Shown one piece after another: positions 51,839 through 61,100 of a stretch of 61,573 nt of DNA (position 1 is the stretch's first letter; each line of letters begins with the position of its first letter). The stretch is from Microvirga sp. KLBC 81 (GTDB taxonomy: Bacteria; Pseudomonadota; Alphaproteobacteria; Rhizobiales; Beijerinckiaceae). A program made the translations under genes and the position numbers. The stretch covers positions 1 through 61,573 of the forward strand of contig NZ_QDAH01000035.1 in assembly GCF_003075415.1 (NCBI RefSeq), given 5' to 3'. The notes under the pieces were generated by a model. It was not told where the DNA came from. It saw only the letters and a list, made by a program, of their open reading frames with translations, and ran no database searches.

Positions 51839-53098
51839 CTAAGCTCTCATGCGCTCCAGCTCCCTTCGGGCGGCCCGCGGCGCGGGTCGAAGATGGAGAG
51901 CGTTCCGAAATCGAACATAACTGTCCGGAGAGAAGCGCGCGGCGACGGCGATCATGACGATGCTGCCGATGGCCATCAGGGTCCAGACATGCGTGAGGTC
52001 GGCGAAGACGTCATGGAACCCGCCTGCGATCAGCGGCACGAAGCTTGCGAGGATGTAGCCGCCGCCTTGGACGATGGCTGTGAAATTGCCCGCGATCGTT
52101 GGGTCATCGATATGGTCGATTGCAACGATGATCGATAACGGGAACAGAATGCCGATGCCCATCCCCAGCATCACCATCGCGGGAATGGCCAACGCAATCG
52201 GCGACATGGTGAGGACGGCAAACCCGGTGGCCACCGTGATGAGGGAGAAAGTCAGCGGTCCGCGCCGGTCCGGGAGGTGATGAACAAAAGCAGCAACGCC
52301 GAGTGCCGTGGCAGCCTCGACAACAGTCAGAATCGACAGCAACAGGCCGGCTCTTTCGGCAGGCTGCTGAAGGCCGAGGTAGAACGGAGGGATCCAGGCC
52401 ATCGCCAGCATGAAGGCGCCCGTTCCGACCCCGAAGAAGATCATCAGCGACCAACAGCGCAGGTTGCTCCACAAGTGCGGGGAGTGGGAGGCACTGACCG
52501 ACGCCACCATGTCGATGCCGCCTTCGCTTCTCGCATCACGGGACGCGAGAAGCCAGACGACTGTGGCGCTCAGCGCCGGCAGTGACCAGGCCGCCAATGT
52601 TCCTTGCCAGCCGAGGCGGCTTGCGAGGTGGGCCGCCACTCCTGCGGCGACGGCGCCGCCGACCACGATGCCGGTAGAATAGACGCCGATCACGCGACCT
52701 ATTCCGGCCCTGTAATTGCGCTTGGCGAAGCTTGAGGTCAAAGCTCGGATGATCGCGATTCCGATCCCCGCTCCGCTGGCGGTGAGGATCAGGCCGGCGG
52801 CGCCATCGAACCAGTACCGCAGAAGGCAGGAAGCCGCGATGATGAGGCCGCCGACTGCGACGTCCCGCCTTTCGCCCAGCACCGCTCGGATCTGCCGGAC
52901 ATAAATCGCACCGAGCCCGATCAAAAAGACAGGAATCGTCGTCAACAATCCAAGACCGAGCGAACCGATCGGGGTCGTCCCGAGTATCGGCGCGGCAAGG
53001 GATCCAATGGCGGCGACGGCCGGGCGCAGGTTCAGTGAAAGCAGGAAGATAGCCAACAAAAGCAGCCTGCGATTCTTCGTTTCATCTCCTGTCAACAT
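51839..53098 (-). CDS. MFS transporter, CynX/NimT-like
   Basis: The 419-residue protein has about twelve membrane helices (LLLAIFLLSLNLRPAVAAIG; GSLGLGLLTTIPVFLIGLGA; AIALAIPAMVMLGMGIGILF) and the CynX/NimT start 'NLRPAVAAIGSL'. The family exports small molecules or drugs. It is the last gene of a minus-strand operon with the NRPS and tautomerase, 36 bases after the latter, so it probably exports the NRPS product or confers self-resistance. AUG with CGGAG upstream. Confidence 0.82.
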   Translation of the reverse strand: MLTGDETKNRRLLLLAIFLLSLNLRPAVAAIGSLAAPILGTTPIGSLGLGLLTTIPVFLIGLGAIYVRQIRAVLGERRDVAVGGLIIAASCLLRYWFDGAAGLILTASGAGIGIAIIRALTSSFAKRNYRAGIGRVIGVYSTGIVVGGAVAAGVAAHLASRLGWQGTLAAWSLPALSATVVWLLASRDARSEGGIDMVASVSASHSPHLWSNLRCWSLMIFFGVGTGAFMLAMAWIPPFYLGLQQPAERAGLLLSILTVVEAATALGVAAFVHHLPDRRGPLTFSLITVATGFAVLTMSPIALAIPAMVMLGMGIGILFPLSIIVAIDHIDDPTIAGNFTAIVQGGGYILASFVPLIAGGFHDVFADLTHVWTLMAIGSIVMIAVAARFSPDSYVRFRNALHLRPAPRAARRELERMRA

Positions 53099-53134
53099 AG
53101 GTTTTGCTCCGAAGGATTCCGGGTTAAGCCGCGT

Positions 53135-53378
53135 TCAAGCGTTAGATGACCGACTTTGATCATCGGGCGATTTGAGCAGGTGGCCGATATGCGGCTGGAT
53201 GTCCGGTTCGTAGACCGCTTCGTGCCATCGATCCGGAGGAATGCCCTCCAGGGTAATCGAAATGGCGCCGGGATTGCGGCGAAACGCACCTTGAGCCGCT
53301 TCGGCGACGGCACTTTTCAGTCTCGCACGCGCCGCCGATCGAGGTTTGCCGAAAATGCTTGATGATGACGTGAGGCAC
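53135..53378 (-). pseudogene. Tautomerase (PptA/4-OT-like), one-base frameshift
   Basis: GTG at 53378 with a strong AAGGAG starts PHVIIKHF, with the catalytic Pro1 of the tautomerase family. The correct continuation (LKSAVAEAAQGAFRRNPGAI; SITLEGIPPDRWHEAVYEPD) is in another frame to the stop at 53135. One surplus base near TTTTCGG (about 53353) explains the break. The gene lies 17 bases after the NRPS stop. Intact homologues catalyse keto-enol shifts, which could suit pigment chemistry. Broken as read. Confidence 0.65.
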
Positions 53379-53395
53379 AGTCGATCTCCTTCCAA

Positions 53396-56300
53396 TCAGG
53401 CCGCTATCCGTGCCGGCCCGTCGTCCAGCTCGCTTCTGCTCGCTGCAACTGTCTTCAGGGCGGCGATCACATGCGGCAGTCCCGCAGGTTTCAGTACCGT
53501 GTAATGATCCGGCTCCAGATCGACGATCCGCACCACGTTGGAAATGCTGACCGATGCCGATTCGACGAAGGACCGGCTGTCTCCTCGCGCCCGCAGAATC
53601 GTTGCCGGTGCCTTCAATGGCCGCGTGCGCGGTTCCGGGCCGTAGGTCGGCCCGTAAATCGCCGTTACAAGCCGCACGATGCGTTCGATCAATCCCCTGT
53701 CGAGCGCCGGATAGGAGGCCGCTACATGCTCGATGAAGCTGGCCTCGTCCTTGGCCGTCTGCACGCATGCCTCGACAAGCTGGGGGTCTATCGAATGGGT
53801 GAACACGGAATACAGAATGGTGAGGAAAGAGCGATCGCGGAAAAGCGTATTGCTATCGCCCCGAACGGGCTGCCCGCTTTCGAGTTCCGGAGAACCCGGG
53901 GCCAGGAAAACCAGTTCCTGCACCGTCTCACCGGCCTCTTCGAGCTGAGCGGCGACTTCGTACGCGACACGGGCACCGAATGAATACCCCCAGAGGCTGT
54001 AGGGGCCTTGCGGCTGGATACTGCGAAGGACCGCGACATCCGCAGCGGCCATCTCTTCGATCGAACCGGAAATCTCCTCGCTGGGATTGATCCCTGATGC
54101 CTGCACACCCATCACCGGCCGTTTCGTCTCCAGGGCCTGGGCGAGAGGCCGGAGGTTCAACGGATAGCCGCCGAGACCGGGCCACAGGAAAATAGGCTGG
54201 TCGATTCCGGCCCGAAGCGTGACCGCCCGGGCAGTGCCGTGCTGGCGTCCCTTGGTGATGCGCCGAGCAAGCTTTTCGATTGTGGCGTCCTCGAACAATA
54301 CCTGGATGGGCAGGTTCGCTCCCAGCGTCTGGTTGATTTCCAGTACGACCGTGACCGCTTGCAGCGAATCTCCGCCGATTTCGAAAAAGTCGTCCCGTAT
54401 GGAAACATCATCGAGGTTCATTTCCCGCCGCCAGATCGTGCTGATCGCCTCTTCGATGGCGGTGCGGGCTGGCACGAACTCCCGTTCGGAATGCTGTTCG
54501 TCGAAGATATTCGATTGCTTGAGCGCGACGACATCCACCTTGCCGGATGCGCTGTAGGGGAGCTGGTCGATTACCACGATGCGGCTCGGGACCATATAGT
54601 CGGGCAGGATGTTATGAAGATCCTTGCGCACGAGTTCGGCGGGCCCATGCATGTGAACCGCATCCTCCCGCATGCCCTCATGGGAGATCTGGTCGGTGCT
54701 GATCTTACCCGCCAGAGCGAAGTAGACCGCCGGCTCCGGCTGGCCCGGTTCGCGCAGGATATCGAATATCCGCCGGGCGGCGACCAGATCCTTGCCGGTT
54801 TTCGAACTGTATCCCGACGACATCAGGCCGATCTGGATGTCGTTCATCTGCAGGGTTTGAAGGCCCCGCCCAAGATCGATATAGCGACGCCATGCCTCGG
54901 CCGTTCGGTTAACGAATGTGACACCCGCACTCGACCGCTCATAGACCTGCTGGTTGATAGCGATGACATGTTTCTGTTGAACCACATGCTTTGAAAATGG
55001 CTCAAATCTTCCATCCCGGTACCGGTAGGTTCCGGAAGGCAGGCCGTCGACCTTATCTCCATGGGCTTGAACGTAGATTTCGAGCGCTTCGGTATCTTCG
55101 CGTTCTGAAAACGGGACTATGTCGAATGACCCCAGATAGGCATGGTCCTCATCCAGGCGAAGCAACTCACCAACTTCGTTCACAAACGCGCCGCGTCCGA
55201 GCGCCAGGCCATATTCCGGGAGAACGGCATCGAGCAGACCAAGGATATGCCCCGTCTCCATCTCAAGAACTTCAAGGATGTTGTTCTTATAGACGGGGCG
55301 GATGGCCGCGACGTTGCCGATGAAGTGCAGTGTCGCGGAAGGGCCCGAGTCTTCTTCGCGCTCTGCCCGGATCAGGACAAGGCGATGGTCTGCAGGATGA
55401 TAATAGTAATGTCCGGACGGAATATCCGCTATGTTGCGAAGTTCGATATGAACTTGCGTCGCGTAGAGTGCGCCCGGCGAAGCATAGGCATATTTTGGCA
55501 GAAGCCGTTCATGGCTCCTGAACTGCCCAAGGTTTCGCATCAATGCGCCGAGGGTCTTCAGATCCAGGGCCGAAAGGCTTGACGACGGGCCTGTAACCAC
55601 TGGGCGTTCCAGCAAATTGAGGAGGTCGGTTGACGACAGCCGGCCGCCGTCAAAGAAGCGGTAGGTTTTCCGCGCAAAGGCCCGCCGACGTTGAACCACC
55701 GTTTCCTCCCGGCCAGGAAGATCGACCGACGAACGGCCGACGAGGTCGCTGGCCCGCCTCAAACCGCCATCGGAAAGCTGCGCCCTCACTTGCAGGCGGC
55801 TTTTCTTGCTCTGGTGGTGCGCTCCGTGATCGCCCTGATCCATGACCGATGCATCTCGGGGATTGAGCTCGACTCCTGCAAGCAGGACGGGCTGGCCCGT
55901 CCGGGCATCCGATTTGACAAAGACTGCCGCCGATTTCACCCAGTCATGGTTTTCAATCGCCATGCGGATCTCGTCCAATTCGATCCGGTAGCCTCTGAAT
56001 TTGACCTGATTATCCGCACGGCCCACGAAGTGCAGGGTGCCGTCCGGGTTGAGCCTGACAAGATCGCCGGATTTGTACATGCGGACCGGATCCTGGCCGG
56101 GCGCCGGCGGCAGTTTGACAAACCGCTCGCTTGTCTGTTCGGGCCGGTTCAAATACCCCTCGGCGACCTGGACTCCGGAAATATAAAGTTCTCCGGTCTC
56201 TCCTGGCGGCACGGGCCTGTGCTCGTCATCCAGGATATGCAACCCCGTCCTGGCCGCTGCGAAGCCGAGCGGAACGGTCTCCTCGAGATGCTCCAAACCT

Positions 56301-57334
56301 TCACGCGTTACGGTAAACGAAGTGGCATTGATCGTGCATTCGGTCGGACCGTAGAGGTTGACCAGCGTGACATCCGGCTTGACATTGAGAATGCGCGAAG
56401 CGAGCTTCCGGCTCAGTGCTTCACCGCCGCTGTAGATGCTTTTCAAGGTGGACGTTTGGGCGAACTCCGGATCGTCCACCAAGGCCTGCAGCAATGTCGG
56501 CACGGCCTGCAGCATCGTGACGTCATGGGCCTTGATCATCTGAACGATGCCGGCGGGATCGCGGTGGATGCTCGGATATCCCATCACCACCGTGGCGCCG
56601 CAGCAGACCGCCAGCAACTCCCATTGCGCGGCATCGAAACTGATCGGCGTCTTCTGCAAGATCTTCTGGCCGCTGACGAGGTGATGCTCCGTTTGCAGCC
56701 ATGTGAGTTGACTGACGATGGCCCGGTGCGATATCGCCACGCCCTTCGGTGCTCCCGTCGTTCCCGAGGTGAAAATCACGTAAGCGAGGTCGCTGTCCGT
56801 CAGGTCGTTCAAGCCGAGATCGAGGTCCGTCACCTTGATCGATGATTTGTCGCCGACGGACTCGACGTCGATAACCTCGACGCCGGGCAGTAGGAAATTC
56901 GAGAGAGCAGCATGGCCTTTGGCATGACTGACGATGACAGAGACGCCGCCGTCCCGCGTCATGTGCGCCAGACGCTCTTCAGGATAGTCGGTTGCGAGCG
57001 GGAGATATGCGCCGCCGGCCAGAAGCACCGACCAGACCCCCACCAGGAGATCCACGGAGGACTCGATGAAAACCCCTACCCTGTCGCTTGGGCCAATCCC
57101 GCGCTCACGCAGAGCGTGGGCCACGGAAAGGCATCGTTCGACGAATTCGGCGTAGGAAAGAGAGTTTTTCCCGTCGGTGACGGCAATCTCCCGAGGCCGG
57201 CTTCTGGCCTGAGCCAGCAACATTTCGGCCAAGCTCATTCTCGTGCTGAGCAAATTCAGGCTTGAGATAGCGCGTTGCCCACGGAAACCGGGAATCGGTG
57301 GAGGATTCGTCGGTCTGTGGTGTTCGACAGACAT
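53396..57334 (-). CDS. Single-module NRPS, A-Ox-T-TE (indigoidine synthetase-like)
   Basis: From the ATG at 57334 (AGGAG upstream) the protein has 1,312 residues. Adenylation: AYVIFTSGTTGAPKGVAISH (~184-203), SFDAAQWEL (~232), NLYGPTECTIN (~320), MYKSGDLVRLNPDGTLHFVG and GRADNQVKFRGYRIELDEI (~445). An FMN oxidase of the SagB type is inserted after that (RKTYRFFDGGRLSSTDLLNL; GHYYYHPADHRLVLIRAERE), then A10 YSASGKVDVVALK, carrier DDFFEIGGDSLQAVTVVLEI, and thioesterase LWGYSFGARVAYEVAAQLEE. This order and length are those of IndC/BpsA, which make blue indigoidine from two glutamines. The A-domain code starts D-A-W. A PPTase is not in the window. Confidence 0.82.
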   Translation of the reverse strand: MSVEHHRPTNPPPIPGFRGQRAISSLNLLSTRMSLAEMLLAQARSRPREIAVTDGKNSLSYAEFVERCLSVAHALRERGIGPSDRVGVFIESSVDLLVGVWSVLLAGGAYLPLATDYPEERLAHMTRDGGVSVIVSHAKGHAALSNFLLPGVEVIDVESVGDKSSIKVTDLDLGLNDLTDSDLAYVIFTSGTTGAPKGVAISHRAIVSQLTWLQTEHHLVSGQKILQKTPISFDAAQWELLAVCCGATVVMGYPSIHRDPAGIVQMIKAHDVTMLQAVPTLLQALVDDPEFAQTSTLKSIYSGGEALSRKLASRILNVKPDVTLVNLYGPTECTINATSFTVTREGLEHLEETVPLGFAAARTGLHILDDEHRPVPPGETGELYISGVQVAEGYLNRPEQTSERFVKLPPAPGQDPVRMYKSGDLVRLNPDGTLHFVGRADNQVKFRGYRIELDEIRMAIENHDWVKSAAVFVKSDARTGQPVLLAGVELNPRDASVMDQGDHGAHHQSKKSRLQVRAQLSDGGLRRASDLVGRSSVDLPGREETVVQRRRAFARKTYRFFDGGRLSSTDLLNLLERPVVTGPSSSLSALDLKTLGALMRNLGQFRSHERLLPKYAYASPGALYATQVHIELRNIADIPSGHYYYHPADHRLVLIRAEREEDSGPSATLHFIGNVAAIRPVYKNNILEVLEMETGHILGLLDAVLPEYGLALGRGAFVNEVGELLRLDEDHAYLGSFDIVPFSEREDTEALEIYVQAHGDKVDGLPSGTYRYRDGRFEPFSKHVVQQKHVIAINQQVYERSSAGVTFVNRTAEAWRRYIDLGRGLQTLQMNDIQIGLMSSGYSSKTGKDLVAARRIFDILREPGQPEPAVYFALAGKISTDQISHEGMREDAVHMHGPAELVRKDLHNILPDYMVPSRIVVIDQLPYSASGKVDVVALKQSNIFDEQHSEREFVPARTAIEEAISTIWRREMNLDDVSIRDDFFEIGGDSLQAVTVVLEINQTLGANLPIQVLFEDATIEKLARRITKGRQHGTARAVTLRAGIDQPIFLWPGLGGYPLNLRPLAQALETKRPVMGVQASGINPSEEISGSIEEMAAADVAVLRSIQPQGPYSLWGYSFGARVAYEVAAQLEEAGETVQELVFLAPGSPELESGQPVRGDSNTLFRDRSFLTILYSVFTHSIDPQLVEACVQTAKDEASFIEHVAASYPALDRGLIERIVRLVTAIYGPTYGPEPRTRPLKAPATILRARGDSRSFVESASVSISNVVRIVDLEPDHYTVLKPAGLPHVIAALKTVAASRSELDDGPARIAA

Positions 57335-57512
57335 TCCAGTGCTCCTTTGCGCATTTTTGGATCGAAGTGTACAAAACAAGTGATAAGGGAACTGCGCTGT
57401 GCAGCGTCGTTAAAGGCTTTCCCTCGTTTCTGACTAAGCGGAGGAGTGACCGGGTCCAGAGATCACTCCCGGATATTTTCAAGTCTTGTCATCAATGCTG
57501 GATCTCGCCGCC
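57335..57512. promoter_or_regulatory. Region upstream of the NRPS operon
   Basis: The 178 bases between the racemase-like gene stop and the NRPS start should carry the NRPS promoter. A tract with lower GC (57360-57400 region) may be the core promoter. No operator repeat seen. Confidence 0.35.
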
Positions 57513-58262
57513 TCAACGGATTGAGAACAGCAATCCGGCTCGCTCAACGGAATCTGCGATTCCGCTCTGTCTCAGCGCATGCCAATAAAGAACGGCGTTG
57601 TTTGTGATGACAGGTTTGCCGACCCAGTCTTCGGCGAGCGCGGCAAAGGCCGCCATTGGCACGTTCGTGCCAACCTGTATGATCGCCTCCACCTCGGGCC
57701 GGTTAACCGCCTCGACCGCGGCGCGAAGCTTCGCTGTCGTCACATCTGCAATCCGGGATGGGCTCGTTCCGCCGAGGCCATGGAGTGCGACAACCTCGTA
57801 ACCGCGCTCAATGAAAAAGCGGCTTGCCGGATTGTCCCCGATTTCGGAATAGGGGCTGATCAGGCCAATCCGGCGCAACCCGCCGAGTTGCTCCAGAGCT
57901 GCCTCGATCGCGTCGGCGCTGGTGGTAATCTCGGCGCCGCCGGCAGCCTCACGAAACTGCGCCAGAAGCAACCGGTGATGCTCCGCGCCTTCCCAATAGC
58001 TATCTGGCGAGACCGCTACGATGACACGTTGTAATCCGCAGGCGCTTAAGCTCTTCAAGGCGTTGCTTGTCGATTTACGGATCCTGTCGATCACGCTGTT
58101 GAAGCCAGCCTCCTCTTCAAGAGACTCGTCTTCAATGAGGATGCGTGCAATGTGATTGGTGACCCCGGCGGGCCGTAACGCATCCATTTCCGGCTGTGCG
58201 GACGTATTGGTTGAGGGTACCGCCACACCGAGCTTCAATCGATATCCAAGAAGATCAGGCAT
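57513..58262 (-). CDS. Asp/Glu racemase / maleate isomerase superfamily protein
   Basis: The 249-residue protein (YRLKLGVAVPSTNTSAQPEM; AVSPDSYWEGAEHHRLLLAQ; GGLRRIGLISPYSEIGDNPA; IIQVGTNVPMAAFAALAEDW) belongs to the Asp/Glu/hydantoin racemase superfamily, closest in style to maleate cis-trans isomerase and arylmalonate decarboxylase. The usual catalytic Cys are not evident: Ser/Thr occupy the first (VPSTNT) and second (VGTNV) positions, so it may be a divergent or non-racemising member. The ATG at 58262 is preferred over an upstream TTG. Confidence 0.65.
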   Translation of the reverse strand: MPDLLGYRLKLGVAVPSTNTSAQPEMDALRPAGVTNHIARILIEDESLEEEAGFNSVIDRIRKSTSNALKSLSACGLQRVIVAVSPDSYWEGAEHHRLLLAQFREAAGGAEITTSADAIEAALEQLGGLRRIGLISPYSEIGDNPASRFFIERGYEVVALHGLGGTSPSRIADVTTAKLRAAVEAVNRPEVEAIIQVGTNVPMAAFAALAEDWVGKPVITNNAVLYWHALRQSGIADSVERAGLLFSIR

Positions 58263-58356
58263 CCAAATCTCGTAAAAATGGCGCAGGCGAACAGGGAGCG
58301 AAGTCAGACCGGCCAATGGTCGACTTCGTAGAGTCGGATACGTCGACTTCTGTGGA

Positions 58357-59232
58357 TCAGGCCAGGTAGGAAGCAGCGATATCGAGGTTCCCGGCGCCGT
58401 ATGCGGCGGCCCGCTCGAACCTGCTCTTGCCTGCAGTCACCAGGTCGAGCTTCAGGCCGGCCTCCTTAGCGGCGGCGTCGACAAGTTTGCTGTCCTTGAT
58501 GGCATTATTGATCGTAAAGCTCGGCTCAAAATTCTCATTGAGGATCGCCGATGCTTTGGCTTGAAAGAAAGGACTGTCAAGAGGCCCGCCCTTCACGACG
58601 TCGACCACAAGCGCGGGATCAACACCTAACGCTTTGGCAAGAGAAAGGCTTTCTGCCGTCCCATGCGTAAGTGCAAGAACCAGGCTATTCAAGGCGAGCT
58701 TCAGCTTCGTTGCGTCGCCTGGCAGCTCGGAGACCCAGACAGAGCGGCTCCCGATCGCATCGAATATCGGTTGAGCCCGCTCGCGTCCCTCGGTCGGCCC
58801 TGAAGCCAGGATGACGAGTTTGCCCGCTTCGGCTGACTGGCGAGTCCCCTGCACCGGGGCGTCGAAGTATATCCAGCCCTTCGCAGCCGCGAGTTGCTTC
58901 AAGCGCTCTGTGGCCTCGATCCCGACTGTGCTGAGCTGGATCCATATGGCGCCGCCAATTTCGGGCCGGATTGAGGAAATCGTGCTCTCTATCGCCGGGC
59001 CGTCCTTGAGGACCGTGACGACGATGTCGGCACCTTTGACCGCCTCCGCCGGATCAGCCGCAATCACAATTCCTTCTTCCGAAAGCGCGTGCGCCTTTTG
59101 AGCGCTTCGATTCCATACGCGGACTGCAAAGCCCTTCTTATGGAGGTTGCGTGCGACCGGTGCGCCGATAATGCCGGTGCCAAGCACCGCGATGACGGCG
59201 GATTTTTGTTCGATTTGCCGCTCGTGCGACAT
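58357..59232 (-). CDS. NAD(P)-dependent beta-hydroxyacid dehydrogenase-like protein
   Basis: The 291-residue protein has the Rossmann start IAVLGTGIIGAPVARNLHKK, the substrate box FDAPVQGTRQSAEAGKLVIL, the catalytic Lys in DATKLKLALNSLVLALTHGT and the C-terminal helical domain of the 6-phosphogluconate/3-hydroxyisobutyrate dehydrogenase family. Substrate unknown. It lies 94 bases upstream of the racemase-like gene on the same strand, possibly one transcript. Confidence 0.82.
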   Translation of the reverse strand: MSHERQIEQKSAVIAVLGTGIIGAPVARNLHKKGFAVRVWNRSAQKAHALSEEGIVIAADPAEAVKGADIVVTVLKDGPAIESTISSIRPEIGGAIWIQLSTVGIEATERLKQLAAAKGWIYFDAPVQGTRQSAEAGKLVILASGPTEGRERAQPIFDAIGSRSVWVSELPGDATKLKLALNSLVLALTHGTAESLSLAKALGVDPALVVDVVKGGPLDSPFFQAKASAILNENFEPSFTINNAIKDSKLVDAAAKEAGLKLDLVTAGKSRFERAAAYGAGNLDIAASYLA

Positions 59233-60135
59233 GTCAGCCCCTTGTCAAGTATAGCCATAGGAAGTGCCCAACCGCCGATGGTTATGGACTGATCGATACA
59301 AAACTGTCAAGGCAAACACTTTTCTATAGTTTCCGGTTTTCGGAGAAGAATCAACTACCTTAAAGCTGTTATTGATCGCGATGTCGTTTACCGCCTGCCG
59401 CAGAACGATAGAGGTCAGAGCAATGCGTGGAAATGAGCGAGCGTCTGAAGTAATCGCACGTAGTCGCGCAAGGGGGTAGCAAATGCGCGTGGCCCAGGTA
59501 TGTGCTCTCGGCCACCCAGCGGGCAGCAACGGTACGAACCCGCCCTTAGCGTCGGTAGGTCTGACCACTTGCAACGCGATCGCATGCTCGCGTCGCAGCC
59601 GAAGCTCTCTCGCTGCTATAGCCCTGATCCACGTGCGCCAGACCCCTGGCACGTCCAGGTGACCGATGATAGCTCGGACTGTGGGGTGCGCGAGCACTGG
59701 TACTATCGCGGTTGCCGATCCAGAGGCGGCGACCGGTACGACACCGACCTGACGGCAGCGCAGTAGATCGCGGCGCGTTACTTCTGGTAACGCATGACGC
59801 CGGAAGGTCAAACGACAACACCGGCTGGTCTGTACGCGGAGGAAGATCAGACACGCTTCGGCAATCTTCCAGGTGGCACTGAGAATGCCGGTCGTGTTGA
59901 CTCCTATGGCATGTCATCGAAGCCAGCTGAGAAACGCCGGCTACAGCGACAACTGCAGCTTAGTCGCGGGAGCATCCAAGCTCAGAGAACAAATGCGTGT
60001 CGTCGGCCAGATTGGTAACAGCAAGCTCCCAATCGGATCGGACATTATTGCATGCGCGGAATGCACGCTCTCTTCCGCGTTGCCCATTGTCGGTCGAGGT
60101 GATATTTGGACCGTTCAGGCTAAAAGGGGCCAGAA
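59233..60135. other. 900-base stretch without a supported gene
   Basis: Open frames occur on both strands (for example 59245-59811 minus, 59500-59766 plus, 59873-60196 plus) but none has a coherent family signature or codon pattern. It may be the remains of a decayed gene. It includes the promoters of the divergent dehydrogenase and TetR genes. Confidence 0.45.
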
Positions 60136-60717
60136 ATGCGACCTCGGGAATTCGATTCGGAAGCTGCGGCAGACGCGATCATGCGCGTTTTCTTGAAACA
60201 TGGTTATGCCGCCACCTCAATGGACGATCTTATTCGTGAAACCGGATTGTCGCGAAGCAGCATCTATAATGCCTTTGGCAGCAAGCAGCAGATGTATCAA
60301 GTTGCCTTGCAGCAATATCATAAAACAACGTCGGCGAATGTGAATCTCGTTGCTCAGGATGGACCGGTCAAGGACATTGTGCGCAAGCTCATGATGTCAG
60401 TCGTGAACGATGAATTGAGCGGGCGGGACGATCGAGGCTGCCTCGTTGCCAACAGCAGCTTGGATGTGGCACCGCATGATCCCCAAATTGCGGCGCTGGT
60501 CGCCGATCACCTCACCCGGTTGGAGAATGCCCTTAATGCCGCGATCAAGCGTGGGCAGGAGAAAAACGAGTTGAGCGGTGATCGGGATAGCCGAGCATTG
60601 GCACGTTTTGTCGTGAGCTCCGTTCAGGGTCTCAGAGTGATGGGAAAGGGTAGCGCCGAACAGGGCCGCCGACGCCGTTTACTCGACATCGTCAATATTA
60701 CGTTAGACGCCCTTTAA
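60136..60717 (+). CDS. TetR/AcrR-family regulator
   Basis: The 193-residue protein has the TetR HTH (AIMRVFLKHGYAATSMDDLI; RETGLSRSSIYNAFGSKQQM) and a helical ligand domain with a conserved GCLVANSS block seen in the AcrR/YxaF group. It is divergent from the dehydrogenase gene and is a candidate repressor for it. AAGGGGCC precedes the ATG. Confidence 0.85.
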   Translation: MRPREFDSEAAADAIMRVFLKHGYAATSMDDLIRETGLSRSSIYNAFGSKQQMYQVALQQYHKTTSANVNLVAQDGPVKDIVRKLMMSVVNDELSGRDDRGCLVANSSLDVAPHDPQIAALVADHLTRLENALNAAIKRGQEKNELSGDRDSRALARFVVSSVQGLRVMGKGSAEQGRRRRLLDIVNITLDAL

Positions 60718-61100
60718 AACTGTTTGGTGGCGGAAGGTCGTTGGGATCGGGTGCGTTGGGCGATTGAGGAATATACTTGGCGCTTTGACGGCCTGCGGCG
60801 CCAAACTCCTCACCGCAGGAGGGCGTGATGCCCTCAATTCATCCCAGTGCCCGCACCACCCCAGCCGTTCGCCAGGAGATCGCCCGCTCGACGGAGCCCA
60901 CGGGCGTGCGGGCCCAGTTGTCGCTAGGCACTTTGGCGTGAAATTCCCGATTTTGGAACAACCATAGACATCTTGGCGTGAGACTCTGAGTCCCTGGAAT
61001 CTCATATGTGGACATTGGGTAATTGCCGGGGGCGCGTGAGCTCTGGTGGAGATGCCGAACAGACGACAGTCTGATTGGCCCAACAGAGCAGGAGCAGCTG
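60718..61100. other. Intergenic region and IS110 left end
   Basis: The 383 bases hold no gene. TTGGCGC (60777-60783) and GCGCCAA (60798-60804) form a hairpin that may end the TetR transcript. The IS110 non-coding end lies somewhere in 60900-61100; it has no long terminal inverted repeats, as is normal for the family. Confidence 0.4.

Noticed and set aside
59245..59811. 188-codon minus-strand frame after the dehydrogenase gene
   Set aside because: No recognisable domain, competing frames of similar length on the other strand, no clear ribosome-binding site.
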